Of a DNA stretch of 13,536 nucleotides, positions 7,353 to 13,536 are shown piece after piece (position 1 is the first letter of the stretch; the number at the start of each line of letters is the position of its first letter). The DNA comes from TMED14 sp041158165 (GTDB lineage Bacteria; Bacteroidota; Bacteroidia; Flavobacteriales; Schleiferiaceae), in the NCBI GenBank assembly GCA_041158165.1, contig JBEBBW010000041.1, positions 1-13,536 on the forward strand, in the 5' to 3' direction. Position numbers and translations under genes: made by a program. The notes under the pieces are model-generated. The model was given only the letters and a program-made list of their open reading frames with translations. It was not told the origin of the DNA and did no database searches.

Positions 7353-7794
7353 CAAAATTAAATACTTAGGTGCGGCGCTGATACTGAGTTTATCTGCCTG
7401 GGCCCAAAAAGCCGACGACCTCTTGGGCGTATGGTGGAACGCCGAAAAAGACGGACAAGTCGAAATCTACAAAGTCGGTTCAGAATACCGCGGCCGCATC
7501 GTCTACGTCAAAATCAACACCAACCCCGACGGAACGAGCCCAAAGAAAGACAACTTGAACCCCGACGTGAAGCTCCGCAGCCGGGTACTCATGGGCACGA
7601 CCATCCTGACGGGCCTCAAGTGGGATGCCGACGACAAGGAGTGGGCCGGCGGCCAGATCTACGACACCAAATCAGGCAACTCCTATGACTGCTACGCCCG
7701 ACTGAACGCAGACGGTTCCCTCTACTTCAAAGGCTACATGATGGGAATGCGCTTTGTAGGGCGCTCGACGACCTGGACCCGGGTCAAGAAGTAA
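7345..7794 (+). CDS. Secreted DUF2147 family protein
   Basis: A 149-residue small protein with a signal peptide (MHNKIKYLGAALILSLSAWA, likely cleaved before Gln21), so it is exported to the periplasm or outer envelope. The mature part matches DUF2147: it opens DDLLGVWWNAEKDGQVEIYK (24-43), has a YRGRIVYVK strand, a conserved basic/Asp-rich turn (PKKDNLNPD), LTGLKWD, GGQIYDTKSGNSYDCYARLN, a gly-rich strand and a C-terminal FVGRSTTWTRVK. The pattern suggests a lipocalin-like beta-barrel. Biochemical function is unknown; Bacteroidota carry many copies. The ATG at 7345 is 12 bases after the YihY stop, so it may be the last gene of the nadC transcript. Its 3' end overlaps the convergent glycosyltransferase gene by 11 bases. 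Confidence 0.85.
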   Translation: MHNKIKYLGAALILSLSAWAQKADDLLGVWWNAEKDGQVEIYKVGSEYRGRIVYVKINTNPDGTSPKKDNLNPDVKLRSRVLMGTTILTGLKWDADDKEWAGGQIYDTKSGNSYDCYARLNADGSLYFKGYMMGMRFVGRSTTWTRVKK

Positions 7795-8905
7795 CCCCAA
7801 ACTCCGCGTAAAGATTGTTGAGGCGGTTCCCCACCCGGGCCGCCTCAAATTCGTTAAAGGGGAGTATCTCGGCGGGCACCTGGAACGGGCTGCGCCACAG
7901 CGCTTCAAGGGCATCGGCCAGTGGACCGGGTCCCGGCGCCACGCGCAACCCCGCCGGCGGAACCAACCACGGCTGAAACGCCGGTATGTCGGTAGTCACG
8001 ACCGGAATCCCCCGGTGCAGCGCCTCGTACACCACCATACCAAAGGTTTCGTCCAGGGTCGGATGCGCCAGCACGTCGACCTCGAGGTCGGCCCAAGCGC
8101 CCGGAGCCGTATGGCCAAGCCATTGGGCGTCGACGCCGAGGTTGGTGGCGAAGGCTGCGAGCTCGTCGGCACGTACGCCGCCGCCGACGTGCACGTACTT
8201 CCACAGCACGTTCGGGTGACGGCGGGCAAGTTCGGCTAGTGCCTCTAGCGTCCACTCCGTTTTTTTTATTCGCTGGTTGAGCGGAATCAACTGGGCCACA
8301 CTCAGCACCGTGAAAACGTTGTCCATGGGCTGGGTTTGCGGCGGACGGTGCGCGAAGCGACGCCAATCCATCACGTTCGGCACGACCGTCATGGGGACCA
8401 TGGGCAGCACTTCGGCGAGTTGGTTAGCCAAATGCTGCGAAACGGGCAATACCGCTCGGGCGGAACCCAGCGCCCGCCGACCGAAGTAGCCCCAAAATGG
8501 GCTTCGGAGCTTGACGGGAGCGAGGTTCCAGTGCTCGGTATGCACCAACGGGAGGCGCCAGCATTTCGCGAGCGATGCGGCTGTAATTCCGGCTGGAATA
8601 AGCACCTGACCGTGAATAAGTGCGGGGCGTGGCCCCGGGAATCGCTTGGCCACGTAGGCGGCCACCAGCCATGGCAAGTGGTAGAGCAGCTTCCAGCCCC
8701 GCCAGGCCACGCGAAGCACGTATTCGCCCTCGGATCCCCGGCGCCACGCGACCTGGGGTAACCACGGGCCATGGAGCAGGTCCACGTGAAGCAGGTCCGC
8801 GTCGGCACCCGCGGTCCGCGCCGCGAGCCACTGCGCTTTGATGAACGGCGAGCGGTACGGCGCCTCAACCGACGGATACCAGTTGGTCACCCAGAGCACC
8901 TTCAT
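7784..8905 (-). CDS. GT4-family glycosyltransferase
   Basis: A 373-residue GT-B-fold retaining glycosyltransferase, cytoplasmic or membrane-associated. The N-terminal domain starts KVLWVTNWYPSVEAPYRSPF (2-21), the usual GT4 opening with the acceptor-side loop; VHTEHWN (121-127) and ARAVLPVSQHLANQL (149-163) follow. The C-terminal nucleotide-sugar domain has VLSVAQLIPLNQRIKKTEW (200-218) and the EX7E motif DETFGMVVYE (285-294; Glu286 and Glu294). The ATG at 8905 is chosen over 9001 since extra residues do not fit the family and lie in the flippase gene. It overlaps the flippase stop as ATGA (8902-8905), indicating translational coupling, so it likely adds a sugar to the lipid-linked glycan that the flippase exports. 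Donor and acceptor cannot be read from sequence. Confidence 0.9.
   Translation of the reverse strand: MKVLWVTNWYPSVEAPYRSPFIKAQWLAARTAGADADLLHVDLLHGPWLPQVAWRRGSEGEYVLRVAWRGWKLLYHLPWLVAAYVAKRFPGPRPALIHGQVLIPAGITAASLAKCWRLPLVHTEHWNLAPVKLRSPFWGYFGRRALGSARAVLPVSQHLANQLAEVLPMVPMTVVPNVMDWRRFAHRPPQTQPMDNVFTVLSVAQLIPLNQRIKKTEWTLEALAELARRHPNVLWKYVHVGGGVRADELAAFATNLGVDAQWLGHTAPGAWADLEVDVLAHPTLDETFGMVVYEALHRGIPVVTTDIPAFQPWLVPPAGLRVAPGPGPLADALEALWRSPFQVPAEILPFNEFEAARVGNRLNNLYAEFGVTS
7818..7848. terminator. Stem-loop after DUF2147, possible bidirectional terminator
   Basis: Perfect 9-base arms ttgaggcgg (7818-7826) and ccgcctcaa (7840-7848) with a 13-base loop, starting 23 bases after the DUF2147 stop and within the 3' coding end of the convergent glycosyltransferase. 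Position between convergent genes suits a terminator for both. There is no T-run on either side, which argues against a classical intrinsic terminator. Confidence 0.4.
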
Positions 8906-10323
8906 CGCAGGCTGCGCAGTTCGCGCTGAAATAAGAGGAGTACCGCGGCTCCGTTCGACGCCATCATCAGCCCAAACTGAACCCAGATGTCTGAAATCCA
9001 AGCGGTGGCCACGAAGTACGTCAGCGCGCCCCAGATCGGCAACCCCAGCATTTTGGCCAGATTGTAGTTCATCGGGTAGCGGCTTCGGGTAACCCAGTGC
9101 ACGGAAGCGACTTGGAGCAACGTAACTGCGCCCGATGCCCAGACGGCACCCTCAGCTCCGCGCCACGCCACCAGCGCCGCCAAAACCGGCAGGTAAATGG
9201 CCATACTCAGGGCATAAAAGCGTGGAAAAAGCTTCGTTTCCTTGAAGTAAAACAGCGGGGCCAGGTACACGTTGAACATGCCGCGCAGCGAAAGGGTCCA
9301 CAGGAGCGGACCAACCCAGAGGTAGGCCACGTCGAATTCAGGGCGGGGCATCCACACCGGGAGCACGCCCACCAACCCCACATAAAGCACCGGGATGACC
9401 AGGACGACGACCGCGGTAAAGCTGTGGAGGTTGCGGTTGAGCACCTCGCGAGCATCGAGGAATCCGCGCTCTTTGAACACCCGGTAGATTCGCGGCAGTA
9501 CCGCGTTGAAGAGTCCGGTTTGGATTAGTTCGAGCACCATCGCCAGCTTGAAGGCGAAATCAAACAGTCCCACCGTTTCGGGCCCCAAGCTGCCCTGCAG
9601 TATGAACCGGTCGGCGTACCGAAGGCCCCATCCGAGCAAGTTGTAGGCGACCATGGGGTACAGTACGCTGAGCCAATTTAGCGAACGGTGGCGGTCCCAG
9701 CGAATGCCGAAGGTGCGAAGCCAAAGGGCTAAGACGACCAGCGCGCTCAAGCCCAGACCGAGGGTTCGGCCCCAAATGGGGGCGCGAAGCTGGTAGCCGT
9801 CGACCTCAAACGCGAGCAAGGTTCCCGCGAGCACCAGCACAAAATTGAGCGTTGCTAGGCTCAGGTAGGGCACCGGACGCTGCCGGTTGATGAGCACGTT
9901 GCTGTAGGTCTTGAAAAGGGCATAAAAGAGCGAGGAGGCCACCGAGGCCACGGCGAGCTCGTTCCAGGGAAGCAGGTCCGCCTCCGCAAACCATAGCGTG
10001 CCCAGCGCTGAAAGCCCAACGGCAAGCAACCCCGTTTGGGTAATGAAGCCAATCAGCGCCGACATAACGGCGCGCAGCTTAACCGGCTGGTCGTGGTGCT
10101 CCACGTAGCTCACGCCGACCAGGGTATCGACGCCAAAATTGATTACGGTTTGGCCGAGTACGTAGAGCCCCGTATACAGGGCAAAAAGGCCAAAATCGGC
10201 CGCCGGCATTTGGGTGTAGTACGGCAGCAGGACAAAGCCCGAAAGCAGCGGGAGCATTCCGCCCACGGTGAACGCCAGGGCTGCGCCCGAAGTGCGAAGC
10301 AGTCCTTGAGTGGTAATCGCCAT
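8902..10323 (-). CDS. Wzx-like oligosaccharide flippase (polysaccharide biosynthesis protein)
   Basis: A 473-residue membrane protein of the MATE/MVF-type polysaccharide exporter superfamily, which flips polyprenyl-diphosphate-linked glycan across the inner membrane. It has about 12-14 hydrophobic segments. The N-terminal GLLRTSGAALAFTVGGMLPL and the following PYYTQMPAADFGLFALYTGL match the Wzx opening, in which the 'y-T-r-ylspaeyG-y-al' segment is conserved. A second conserved region is MVAYNLLGWGLRYADRFILQ, repeated by ETVGLFDFAFKLAMVLE. The ATG at 10323 gives MAITTQGLLRTSG; an alternative ATG 7 codons upstream (10344) is possible. It is translationally coupled to the GT4 gene through ATGA and diverges from the YfhO gene. 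Confidence 0.88.
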   Translation of the reverse strand: MAITTQGLLRTSGAALAFTVGGMLPLLSGFVLLPYYTQMPAADFGLFALYTGLYVLGQTVINFGVDTLVGVSYVEHHDQPVKLRAVMSALIGFITQTGLLAVGLSALGTLWFAEADLLPWNELAVASVASSLFYALFKTYSNVLINRQRPVPYLSLATLNFVLVLAGTLLAFEVDGYQLRAPIWGRTLGLGLSALVVLALWLRTFGIRWDRHRSLNWLSVLYPMVAYNLLGWGLRYADRFILQGSLGPETVGLFDFAFKLAMVLELIQTGLFNAVLPRIYRVFKERGFLDAREVLNRNLHSFTAVVVLVIPVLYVGLVGVLPVWMPRPEFDVAYLWVGPLLWTLSLRGMFNVYLAPLFYFKETKLFPRFYALSMAIYLPVLAALVAWRGAEGAVWASGAVTLLQVASVHWVTRSRYPMNYNLAKMLGLPIWGALTYFVATAWISDIWVQFGLMMASNGAAVLLLFQRELRSLR

Positions 10324-10330
10324 CGGTGGG

Positions 10331-10358
10331 CTAAGGTACAGCATTCGCCAAGGCCAAA
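10331..10358 (-). promoter_or_regulatory. Possible promoter of the flippase-glycosyltransferase arm
   Basis: On the minus strand, TACCTTAG (complement of 10331-10338) matches TAnnTTTG at seven of eight positions, 7 bases from the flippase ATG. A TTTG lies 16 bases upstream (complement of 10355-10358). Spacing is slightly short and the match imperfect, so this is only suggestive. Confidence 0.3.
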
Positions 10359-10377
10359 AAGCGCTTCAATTTTTGGC
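10353..10377. repeat. Inverted repeat in the flippase/YfhO divergent promoter region
   Basis: Perfect 8-base arms gccaaaaa (10353-10360) and tttttggc (10370-10377) flank a 9-base spacer. The element sits in the middle of the 69-base gap between the divergent flippase and YfhO genes, covering the possible -33 of the flippase arm and a near-match -7 box for YfhO. A shared operator is plausible; a stem at the 5' end of a transcript is an alternative. Confidence 0.45.
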
Positions 10378-10378
10378 G

Positions 10379-10386
10379 TAAACTTG
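10379..10386 (+). promoter_or_regulatory. Possible -7 promoter box for YfhO
   Basis: Reads TAAACTTG, seven of eight positions of TAnnTTTG, ending 6 bases before the YfhO ATG, which would give a nearly leaderless transcript. No well-spaced TTG is visible. An alternative, AATTTTTG at 10368-10375, also matches seven of eight. Confidence 0.25.
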
Positions 10387-10392
10387 CGGACT

Positions 10393-12885
10393 ATGAACGA
10401 ACTCCTTCGCACCGCCAGCCGCACGTGGCTCTACCCGGTTCTCGCCGTGGTCGCCCTCAACTTTGCGTACTTCGCCCCAGTCGTTTTCCAGGGCAAGCAA
10501 ATCCCCCAAGACGACATTAAGCTCGGCCTCGCCAAGGGCAAGGAAATCGTGGATTACCGCGCTGCCACCGGCGAAGAGCCGCTGTGGACCAACGCGATGT
10601 TCAGCGGAATGCCGACGTTCCAAATGTCGACGCTTTACCCCAACAACGTTCTGAGCTACGTCGATGCCGCGCTGCGCAAGCCGCTGGTCGAGCACAGCGG
10701 GGTTTACCTCATCGGACTTTTGATGCTCGGGTTCTTTGCCCTACTTCGGGCCGAAAAGGTGCAGCCCTGGCTGAGCGTTGCCGGCGCACTGGCCTTCGGT
10801 TTCAGTGGGTTTTTCATCATTTCGCTCGCCGCCGGGCACAACGCCAAAATCCACACCGCCGCCTACATGGCGCCCGTGGTGCTCGGAATCCTGATGGTCT
10901 ACCGCGGCCAGCTCGCCGCCGGCTTTGCCGTGACCGCGCTCGCTACGGGATTAAACATTCACGCCAACCACTTTCAAATTACCTACTACACGGCGATTCC
11001 GGCCCTGGCGATTGCCGTGGCCTTTTTGGTCGAGCTAGCGCGCTCAGGGCAGATTAAGCAGTGGGTGCTGCGCTCAGCCCTGCTGCTCGGAGCGGCGGTC
11101 GTGGGCATCGGACCCAACTTCGGCAACTTGTGGTCAACCTACGCCTACACGAAGGCGACCATGCGGGGCGGCCACTCCGATTTGACGCCGATTGCTGATA
11201 CGGCTGCAACCGCTACACCGGCAGAAAAACCAGCCGGCCTAGACTTTGACTACGCCATGTCGTGGTCCTACGGCGTGACCGAATCGCTGAATATGTTCAT
11301 TCCCAACCTCATGGGCGGAGGCGCCAAGCAGGACTACGAAGGCACGCAGACCTACGACAACCTCGCTCGCGTGTTCCAGCAGCAAGGACTGGGTGGCGAA
11401 CGCCTCAAGGAGACCGTCAATCAGTACGCGGGCTCGTTCCTGTACTGGGGCGACCAGAGCATGGTCAACGGGGCCTACTACCTCGGGTCGGTCGTGTTCT
11501 TTTTGTTTGTGCTCGGAGCGCTCACGGTGCGCGGCGCCACACGAAACTGGGTGCTTGGCGCGGTGGCCATCAGCCTGATTCTGGCTTGGGGCCGCAACTT
11601 CGAGTCGATCAACCGCATCCTGTTCGACAACCTCCCCCTCTACAACAAATTCCGAGTGCCCTCTATGGCATTGGTCGTGAGCTTTTTGGCCGTTCCTTAC
11701 CTCGCATTCGTCGGCCTGCAGCAATGGCTTAGCGGCAGCCTTGGAGGCGACGAACAGAAGCGCAAGCTGATGCTCGCCACGGCCATCACCGGCGGTATTG
11801 CCCTTTTGGTCGGCCTCATCGGACCCGGCCTGTTCTCGCTCGAAGGGCTCAACGACGCCAACCTGGCCCAGCAAGGCTTTGACCTCGGCATGCTCGAAGA
11901 GGACCGCGCGAGCCTGATGCGCAGCTCTGCCTGGAGAAGCCTGTTCTTTGTGCTGGCAACCGCGGCCCTGCTTTGGCTGCAGCTCACGGGCAAAATCAAA
12001 CCGACCGTGTTTGCTGCGCTGCTCGTGGCTGCCGTGGCCGCCGACCAGTGGGGCTTTGACCGCGACCAGCTCGGTAGCGACGAATTCCAAACCGAGCGCG
12101 AATTCAAGTCTGCCTTCACGCCCACCCCGGCCGACGAATTCATTTTGAAGGACACCGACCTGCACTACCGCGTGTACAACACCACCTCGGGCTTGACTAG
12201 CGACAGCTACACCTCGTACTTCCACAAAAGTGTAGGCGGTTACCACGGCGCTAAACTCGCACGCTATCAAGACCTCATCGAGCGCCAGCTTTCTCAGGGA
12301 AACATTGCGGCCTTTAGTATGCTCAACACCAAGTGGGTTATTCTTCAAGATCCACAATCAGGGGTACTTCAGGCGCAGCCCAACATGAGCGCCTGCGGCA
12401 ACGCCTGGTTCCCCAAGGAATTGCGCCAAGTGGCCAATGCCGACGAGGCCATGGCGGCCTTGAGCTCGTTTGACCCCATGCAGACCGCCATTGTCGAGCA
12501 AGGCACTGACGCGGAACGCCTGCTCAACTCCCAGACGCCCGATTCCACGGCCAAAATCACCCTGACGAAGTACGACCCCAAAGTGATGACCTACGCGGTA
12601 GAGGGGTTGACCACGTCGTCGGCTGCGGTATTCTCTGAGATTTTCTATGAAGTCCCCGGCCAGCGCTGGGTGGCTACGGCCGACGGCAAAGAAATTCCGG
12701 TAGCCCGGGTCAACTACGTGCTTCGCGCCGCAGTGATTCCGGCTGGAACTAAAGAGGTCGTGTTTCACTTTGAGCCCGAAACCTACACGACCGGCAGCGC
12801 GGTCGACGGAGCCTTCTCGCTCGTACTCCTCGCGTCGGTCGGCTTAGCGCTGTGGATCGAGTTCAAGCGCCGCCGAAGTGCCTAA
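10393..12885 (+). CDS. YfhO-family GT-C-type membrane protein
   Basis: An 830-residue polytopic inner-membrane protein of the YfhO family. The ATG at 10393 is taken because it opens with MNELLRTASRTWLYPVLAVV, a proper first transmembrane segment; the frame's upstream part is antisense to the flippase. The first outward loop has FQGKQIPQDD (32-41), whose Asp40/Asp41 pair resembles the catalytic acidic residues of GT-C enzymes, followed by EEPLWTNAMFSGMPTFQ (61-77), typical of Bacteroidota members. Then come HNAKIHTAAYMAPV and NIHANHFQITYY, many helices, and the family's extracytoplasmic C-terminal block SYFHKSVGGYHGAKLARYQD with MLNTKWVI, before a final helix and basic tail. Firmicute YfhO/GtlB proteins are implicated in moving sugar from undecaprenyl phosphate to lipoteichoic acid outside the membrane. 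Bacteroidota lack that acceptor, so the target here is unknown. The next glycosyltransferase overlaps its end by 8 bases. Confidence 0.9.
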   Translation: MNELLRTASRTWLYPVLAVVALNFAYFAPVVFQGKQIPQDDIKLGLAKGKEIVDYRAATGEEPLWTNAMFSGMPTFQMSTLYPNNVLSYVDAALRKPLVEHSGVYLIGLLMLGFFALLRAEKVQPWLSVAGALAFGFSGFFIISLAAGHNAKIHTAAYMAPVVLGILMVYRGQLAAGFAVTALATGLNIHANHFQITYYTAIPALAIAVAFLVELARSGQIKQWVLRSALLLGAAVVGIGPNFGNLWSTYAYTKATMRGGHSDLTPIADTAATATPAEKPAGLDFDYAMSWSYGVTESLNMFIPNLMGGGAKQDYEGTQTYDNLARVFQQQGLGGERLKETVNQYAGSFLYWGDQSMVNGAYYLGSVVFFLFVLGALTVRGATRNWVLGAVAISLILAWGRNFESINRILFDNLPLYNKFRVPSMALVVSFLAVPYLAFVGLQQWLSGSLGGDEQKRKLMLATAITGGIALLVGLIGPGLFSLEGLNDANLAQQGFDLGMLEEDRASLMRSSAWRSLFFVLATAALLWLQLTGKIKPTVFAALLVAAVAADQWGFDRDQLGSDEFQTEREFKSAFTPTPADEFILKDTDLHYRVYNTTSGLTSDSYTSYFHKSVGGYHGAKLARYQDLIERQLSQGNIAAFSMLNTKWVILQDPQSGVLQAQPNMSACGNAWFPKELRQVANADEAMAALSSFDPMQTAIVEQGTDAERLLNSQTPDSTAKITLTKYDPKVMTYAVEGLTTSSAAVFSEIFYEVPGQRWVATADGKEIPVARVNYVLRAAVIPAGTKEVVFHFEPETYTTGSAVDGAFSLVLLASVGLALWIEFKRRRSA

Positions 12886-13536
12886 ACGCATTCTGGTCGC
12901 TACCTACTACTGGCCGCCCGCAGGCGGACCCGGAGTGCAGCGCTGGCTCAAAACAGCCCAAGCCCTCGTGCAGCTCGGCCACGACGTCGAGGTGCTGACG
13001 GTGGACCCGGACTACGCGACCTACCCGCTGCGCGACAAAAGCCTGATGGCTGAAGCCAACGGCATTGCGGTACACGCGACCAAGGCCCGCGACTGGTTTG
13101 GGGCCTACCAAAAACTGACGCGCCGAAAGGAAGTTCCGTTCAGCGGCTTTGCCAATCAGGCGGGCAAGCCCGGTCCTATTCAGCGCCTTTCGCGCTGGGT
13201 GCGCGGCAACTTTTTCCTTCCCGATCCCCGGCGCGGCTGGAACCGCTACGCAATAGCCGAAGCCCTACGGCAGCACGCCCAAAAGCCCTACGACCTGGTC
13301 GTTACCAGCGGCCCGCCCCACTCTACGCACCTCATTGGCCTGGAACTGCAGCGCCACGGACTCCGCTGGTGGGCCGACTTTCGCGATCCGTGGACCGACA
13401 TCTACTACTACCGCATGTTTTATCCGTCGGCCTGGGCCCGCCGCCGAGACGCCGCCATGGAACGCGCCGTGCTCCAGCAGGCCGAACGGGTACTCACCGT
13501 GTCAGACGACCTTAAGCGCCTGCTTGTCAGCAAGGT
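12878..13536 (+). CDS. GT4-like glycosyltransferase, N-terminal part (cut by window edge)
   Basis: The open frame runs from a GTG at 12878 to the window end: 219 codons of a protein I expect to be about 400-430 residues. It starts PKRILVATYYWPPAGGPGVQ, the glycine-rich opening typical of a Bacteroidota GT4-like family, then RWLKTAQALVQLGHDVEVLT. Later come FFLPDPRRGWNRYAIAEAL, DLVVTSGPPHSTHLIGLEL and WWADFRDPWTD, all characteristic of this family's N-terminal acceptor domain, and ERVLTVSDDLK near the edge. The nucleotide-sugar domain with the EX7E motif would lie beyond the window. The GTG is the only start that keeps the first beta-strand; it overlaps the YfhO stop by 8 bases, implying coupled translation and a shared pathway. 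Confidence 0.88.
   Translation, partial: MPKRILVATYYWPPAGGPGVQRWLKTAQALVQLGHDVEVLTVDPDYATYPLRDKSLMAEANGIAVHATKARDWFGAYQKLTRRKEVPFSGFANQAGKPGPIQRLSRWVRGNFFLPDPRRGWNRYAIAEALRQHAQKPYDLVVTSGPPHSTHLIGLELQRHGLRWWADFRDPWTDIYYYRMFYPSAWARRRDAAMERAVLQQAERVLTVSDDLKRLLVSK

Noticed and set aside
8587..8599. 13-base match (attccggctggaa) shared by the GT4 gene and the YfhO gene near 12736
   Set aside because: A single short match in coding regions with no other shared sequence or symmetry; likely chance.
10036..10392. 119-codon upstream extension of the YfhO frame
   Set aside because: It is antisense to the start of the flippase gene, is hydrophilic and Arg/His-rich, and the family N-terminus begins at 10393.
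11239..12357. 372-codon open frame on the minus strand opposite the YfhO gene
   Set aside because: It is antisense to a strongly supported gene, its composition (rich in His, Arg, Glu, Val) is that of a shadow frame in GC-rich DNA, and it matches no family I know.
1..13536. Search for tRNA, rRNA, CRISPR, insertion-sequence ends, toxin-antitoxin or defence genes
   Set aside because: Nearly all bases are in confident genes, gaps are at most about 70 bases, and none holds such structures.

Overview
The window is a gene-dense chromosomal stretch of a Bacteroidota bacterium, most likely in or near Flavobacteriales, with a fairly high GC content for that group. Evidence for the assignment: a SusC/FecA-like TonB-dependent receptor with an N-terminal carboxypeptidase-regulatory-like domain, the pyrG-yidC pair, the rlmH/nadC/YihY cluster, a Bacteroidota-type YfhO protein, no clear Shine-Dalgarno sequences, and several boxes matching the Bacteroidota -7 consensus TAnnTTTG. 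I cannot name the genus. There are no RNA genes, insertion sequences, CRISPR arrays or phage genes, and no gap longer than about 70 bases between genes.

Left block (1-5483, all minus strand; transcription order rlmH, holA, TonB-dependent receptor, pyrG, yidC). This is a compact housekeeping run: a 23S rRNA methyltransferase, the clamp-loader delta subunit, an outer-membrane receptor whose start overlaps holA, CTP synthase, and the first 21 codons of the YidC membrane insertase, cut by the window edge. The receptor is the odd member, with no substrate-binding partner nearby.

Middle block (5539-7794, plus strand). nadC (NAD synthesis) diverges from rlmH across 55 bases that carry two perfect inverted repeats. 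It is followed closely by a YihY/BrkB-family membrane protein and a small secreted DUF2147 protein.

Right block (7784-13536) is a surface-glycan module in two divergent arms around a 69-base intergenic region. The minus arm is a Wzx-like flippase coupled through a 4-base ATGA overlap to a GT4 glycosyltransferase. The plus arm is a large YfhO-family GT-C-type membrane protein overlapping by 8 bases a second GT4-like glycosyltransferase that runs off the right edge. Together they suggest cytoplasmic glycan assembly by the glycosyltransferases, flipping by the Wzx-like protein, and extracytoplasmic sugar transfer by YfhO; the acceptor is unknown. The minus arm converges on DUF2147 with an 11-base overlap and a stem-loop just beyond.

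I did not find a clearly novel system. The points most worth a second look are the glycan module with its shared inverted-repeat promoter region, the short RlmH with a changed SAM-loop residue, and the receptor embedded in a housekeeping operon.
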